Source: Cytophagales bacterium (GTDB lineage: Bacteria; Bacteroidota; Bacteroidia; Cytophagales; Cyclobacteriaceae). From it: a stretch of DNA of 7,312 bases. The notes under the pieces were generated by a model. The model did not search any database. It was not told the DNA's origin and saw nothing but the letters and a program-made list of their open reading frames with translations. A program made the position numbers and the translations under genes. This document shows, in pieces, positions 6,131 to 7,312 of the stretch (its first letter is position 1; every line of letters starts with the position of its first letter). The stretch is taken from NCBI GenBank assembly GCA_029262955.1, contig JAJCYL010000615.1:1-7312 (forward strand), given 5' to 3'.

Positions 6131-6517
6131 ATGTCAAGTATTAATCCTGGTAAACAGAATTATTTAAAACTCAACGAGATTTTCCCCAAGATCAAAAATC
6201 GATTTAGCGAAAAGGGAAATTATTATTCGTTGGAAATTGAGCAGGAGATTGCTGAGCAAATTGCCCGAAAGCTGAACTTAAGATACCAGGTTGAGAATTT
6301 TCAAGGCAGCTCTAATGTGTGTTTCGAGGATAATAAAGATGTTCGGGTTGAATATAAAACGACCTTCGACAAAGCTGATTTGATTGACTACGTACTCTCT
6401 CACCTTACTGACCTCCGTAGGTTCGATTCTTTTATTAAGGACGATTTAGCCATCCCTTTTCCTGAAGATACAGATCACTTCTGGGTTAAAGTTGGATCTT
6501 ATCGAGACAAAAAATAA
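6131..6517 (+). CDS. 128-aa orphan protein resembling a C-terminal piece of type ISP / N6-methylase enzymes
   Basis: The protein is soluble, charged and 128 residues long, with no signal peptide or membrane segment. I recognise no complete domain. However, EIEQEIAEQIARKLNL (35-50), VCFEDNKDVRVEYKTTF (63-79), DLIDYVLSHL (83-92), a basic/aromatic stretch to IPFPEDTDHFW (108-118) and VKVGS follow, in order, a pattern I remember from the C-terminal part of type ISP and related single-chain restriction/N6-adenine methylase proteins (pattern like IAEKLGL...VCFA..PEVR.EFK.TF.PIDLLDYIYAVLHS...IPYP.D...FW.LVKLG). That assignment rests on memory, not a search. The large enzymes carry this next to methylase and helicase domains, none of which is here, so this is a free-standing domain or a decayed fragment under its own promoter. 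The start is supported by the -7 box at 6104. It converges on the response regulator at the window end. Confidence 0.7.
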   Translation: MSSINPGKQNYLKLNEIFPKIKNRFSEKGNYYSLEIEQEIAEQIARKLNLRYQVENFQGSSNVCFEDNKDVRVEYKTTFDKADLIDYVLSHLTDLRRFDSFIKDDLAIPFPEDTDHFWVKVGSYRDKK

Positions 6518-6588
6518 CTCTTGACTTTACCGAAAGATAAGTTAGCCAGTATTGCGTTATACTGTAGATTGAATCAAACTAACTAAAA

Positions 6589-6619
6589 GAAACCACCCTG
6601 AATTTCAAAGGGTGGTTTC
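6589..6619 (-). terminator. Strong 11-bp hairpin, probable terminator on the minus strand
   Basis: GAAACCACCCT (6589-6599) and AGGGTGGTTTC (6609-6619) are perfect inverted copies with a 9-nt loop. On the minus strand the stem is followed by TTTTAGTT, a reasonable intrinsic-terminator tail. On the plus strand the tail is poor (aaactc), although the hairpin could still mark the end of the orphan ORF transcript 72 nt after its stop. Confidence 0.6.
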
Positions 6620-6656
6620 AAACTCGCCTACATCTTATCAAAAAACTCTTACTTAT

Positions 6657-6760
6657 TCCAAAGGGCTGCCTGCCGGACAGGAGAATGTAATTAGGAAGTA
6701 GTGTAGCATTTACTTCCTAAAGACCCCTCCATCTTTCAGTCTAACAGGCAGTCCTTTGGA
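6657..6760. repeat. Nested 104-bp inverted-repeat element (REPIN- or MITE-like)
   Basis: The outer arms are TCCAAAGGGCTGCCTG (6657-6672) and CAGGCAGTCCTTTGGA (6745-6760): 16 bp paired with a single G-T. Inside is a second exact stem, TTAGGAAGTA (6691-6700) with TACTTCCTAA (6711-6720), loop 10 nt. GGAG (6680-6683) and CTCC (6727-6730) also pair in register, giving a long cruciform or RNA stem. No target-site duplication is obvious at the edges. It could be an interspersed palindromic repeat, a miniature transposon remnant or a structured 3' UTR. Structure is certain, function unknown. Confidence 0.65.
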
Positions 6761-6883
6761 GATCCACTTGGTTATACGAATGAAATCAACTGATGGGGAT
6801 ACGAATAAATTGGTATTTTATTGATGAGGATAAATACGGATAATTAATACCGTAATGCAAGAAAAACCTGATTATTAGTCGAC

Positions 6884-7312
6884 TCATATGAGTTTAAGGT
6901 GGGCTGCTTTTTTAATCAGCTCGGCGGTGTTTTGCACATTAAGTTTCTTCATCATATTCACCCGGTGTGTTTCCACTGTTCTTGAGCTGACAAACAATTC
7001 TTCGGCAATCTCTTTCGTCGTTTTACCCTCGGAGACCAGATTCAGGACTTCCATTTCACGCTCTGATAACTTCTTATCAGATTCGCCTTCAATAGCCATA
7101 TTCCCGATCATTAGTTCTGAGATTTCAGTATTGAAGTGTTTCTTGCCCATGGCCACATTCCTTAGCGCATTAATGAGCTCCTGCTCATCCGCATTCTTTA
7201 TTAAATAGCCATAAGCTCCGTTTCTTACTGCTTTTACCACGTATTGTCCTTCGGCATGCATGGTAAGGACAATAAATTTCACATCCGGGTATTTCTGCTT
7301 GCACACTTTTAT
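6884..7312 (-). CDS. NarL/FixJ-type response regulator, 5' end outside window
   Basis: The frame is open to the window edge and gives 142 codons plus a TGA stop. A GTG at 7306 is internal to the receiver domain and is not the start. The visible part is the second half of a receiver (KYPDVKFIVLTMH with the switch Thr, GAYGYLIKNADEQELINAL with the invariant Lys), then a linker. A LuxR-type helix-turn-helix follows: LSEREMEVLNLVSEGKTTKEIAEELFVSSRTVETHRVNMMKKL and a final helix. Proteins of this kind are about 210 residues, so about 70 N-terminal residues, including the phospho-acceptor Asp, lie outside. It is a cytoplasmic DNA-binding regulator, normally paired with a HisKA_3-type kinase that may lie upstream beyond the window. 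It is unrelated by family to the LytTR operon. Confidence 0.93.
   Translation of the reverse strand: MKVCKQKYPDVKFIVLTMHAEGQYVVKAVRNGAYGYLIKNADEQELINALRNVAMGKKHFNTEISELMIGNMAIEGESDKKLSEREMEVLNLVSEGKTTKEIAEELFVSSRTVETHRVNMMKKLNVQNTAELIKKAAHLKLI

Larger units (their letters stand above)
6518..6883. other. 366-nt convergent intergenic region rich in inverted repeats
   Basis: No gene is supported here. The region lies between the 3' ends of the orphan ORF (+) and the NarL-type regulator (-). From left to right it holds an 11-bp hairpin (6589-6619), a nested 104-bp inverted repeat (6657-6760), and a small stem TACGG (6835-6839) / CCGTA (6850-6854) with a 10-nt AT loop. Reading past the orphan ORF stop gives 22 further sense codons in the same frame with no resemblance to the methylase family. 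Confidence 0.7.

Noticed and set aside
5961..6167. 68-codon plus-strand frame after the LytTR gene
   Set aside because: It runs through the hairpin, the T9 run and the promoter box and overlaps the better-supported ORF at 6131; the Cys/Phe-rich translation looks like noncoding sequence.
6657..6760. tRNA or CRISPR-like interpretation of the nested repeat
   Set aside because: There is no cloverleaf, no T-loop consensus and no repeat-spacer periodicity; it is a single inverted structure.

Overview
The window looks like a chromosomal piece of a Bacteroidota bacterium, most likely in the Cytophagales. Three things point there: AT-leaning DNA with weak or absent Shine-Dalgarno sequences, a two-gene LytS/LytTR system of the kind abundant in that group, and secreted carbohydrate-type proteins (a DUF1593 nucleoside-hydrolase-like protein and a lipoprotein TIM-barrel isomerase). 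There is no rRNA, tRNA, CRISPR array, intact IS element or phage gene. The lineage is inferred from family resemblance only.

Layout. 1-330 (+) is the 3' part of a soluble family I inorganic pyrophosphatase cut by the window edge. It converges on a lipoprotein sugar-isomerase/epimerase-like gene (396-1322, -), with a small hairpin between them. A 127-nt divergent gap separates that gene from a secreted DUF1593 protein (1450-2886, +), which converges on a secreted alpha/beta-hydrolase esterase (2967-3839, -). These three exported proteins probably act on carbohydrates or their esters at the cell surface. They sit in separate transcription units, and no SusC/SusD or glycoside hydrolase gene is visible.

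A 352-nt gap (3840-4191) follows. It holds an inverted repeat in front of the esterase and a set of TCTACTAAC/GTTAGT repeats ending just before the next gene. The pair 4192-5238 (LytS-type membrane histidine kinase) and 5213-5920 (LytTR response regulator) overlap by up to 26 nt and form one translationally coupled operon. The repeats resemble LytTR-binding half-sites, which suggests autoregulation.

Downstream are a terminator-like hairpin, an exact Bacteroidota-type -7 box (TACCTTTG), and a 128-aa orphan ORF (6131-6517, +). Its sequence resembles a short piece of the C-terminal region of type ISP / N6-adenine methylase restriction enzymes, with no methylase or helicase around it. The 366-nt gap 6518-6883 contains a strong 11-bp hairpin and a nested 104-bp inverted repeat. 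The window ends in a NarL/FixJ-type response regulator (6884-7312, -) whose receiver N-terminus lies beyond the edge.

The best candidates for something undescribed are the orphan methylase-like fragment, the 104-bp nested palindromic element, and the repeat cluster next to the LytS/LytTR operon. I see no complete new defence or mobile system.
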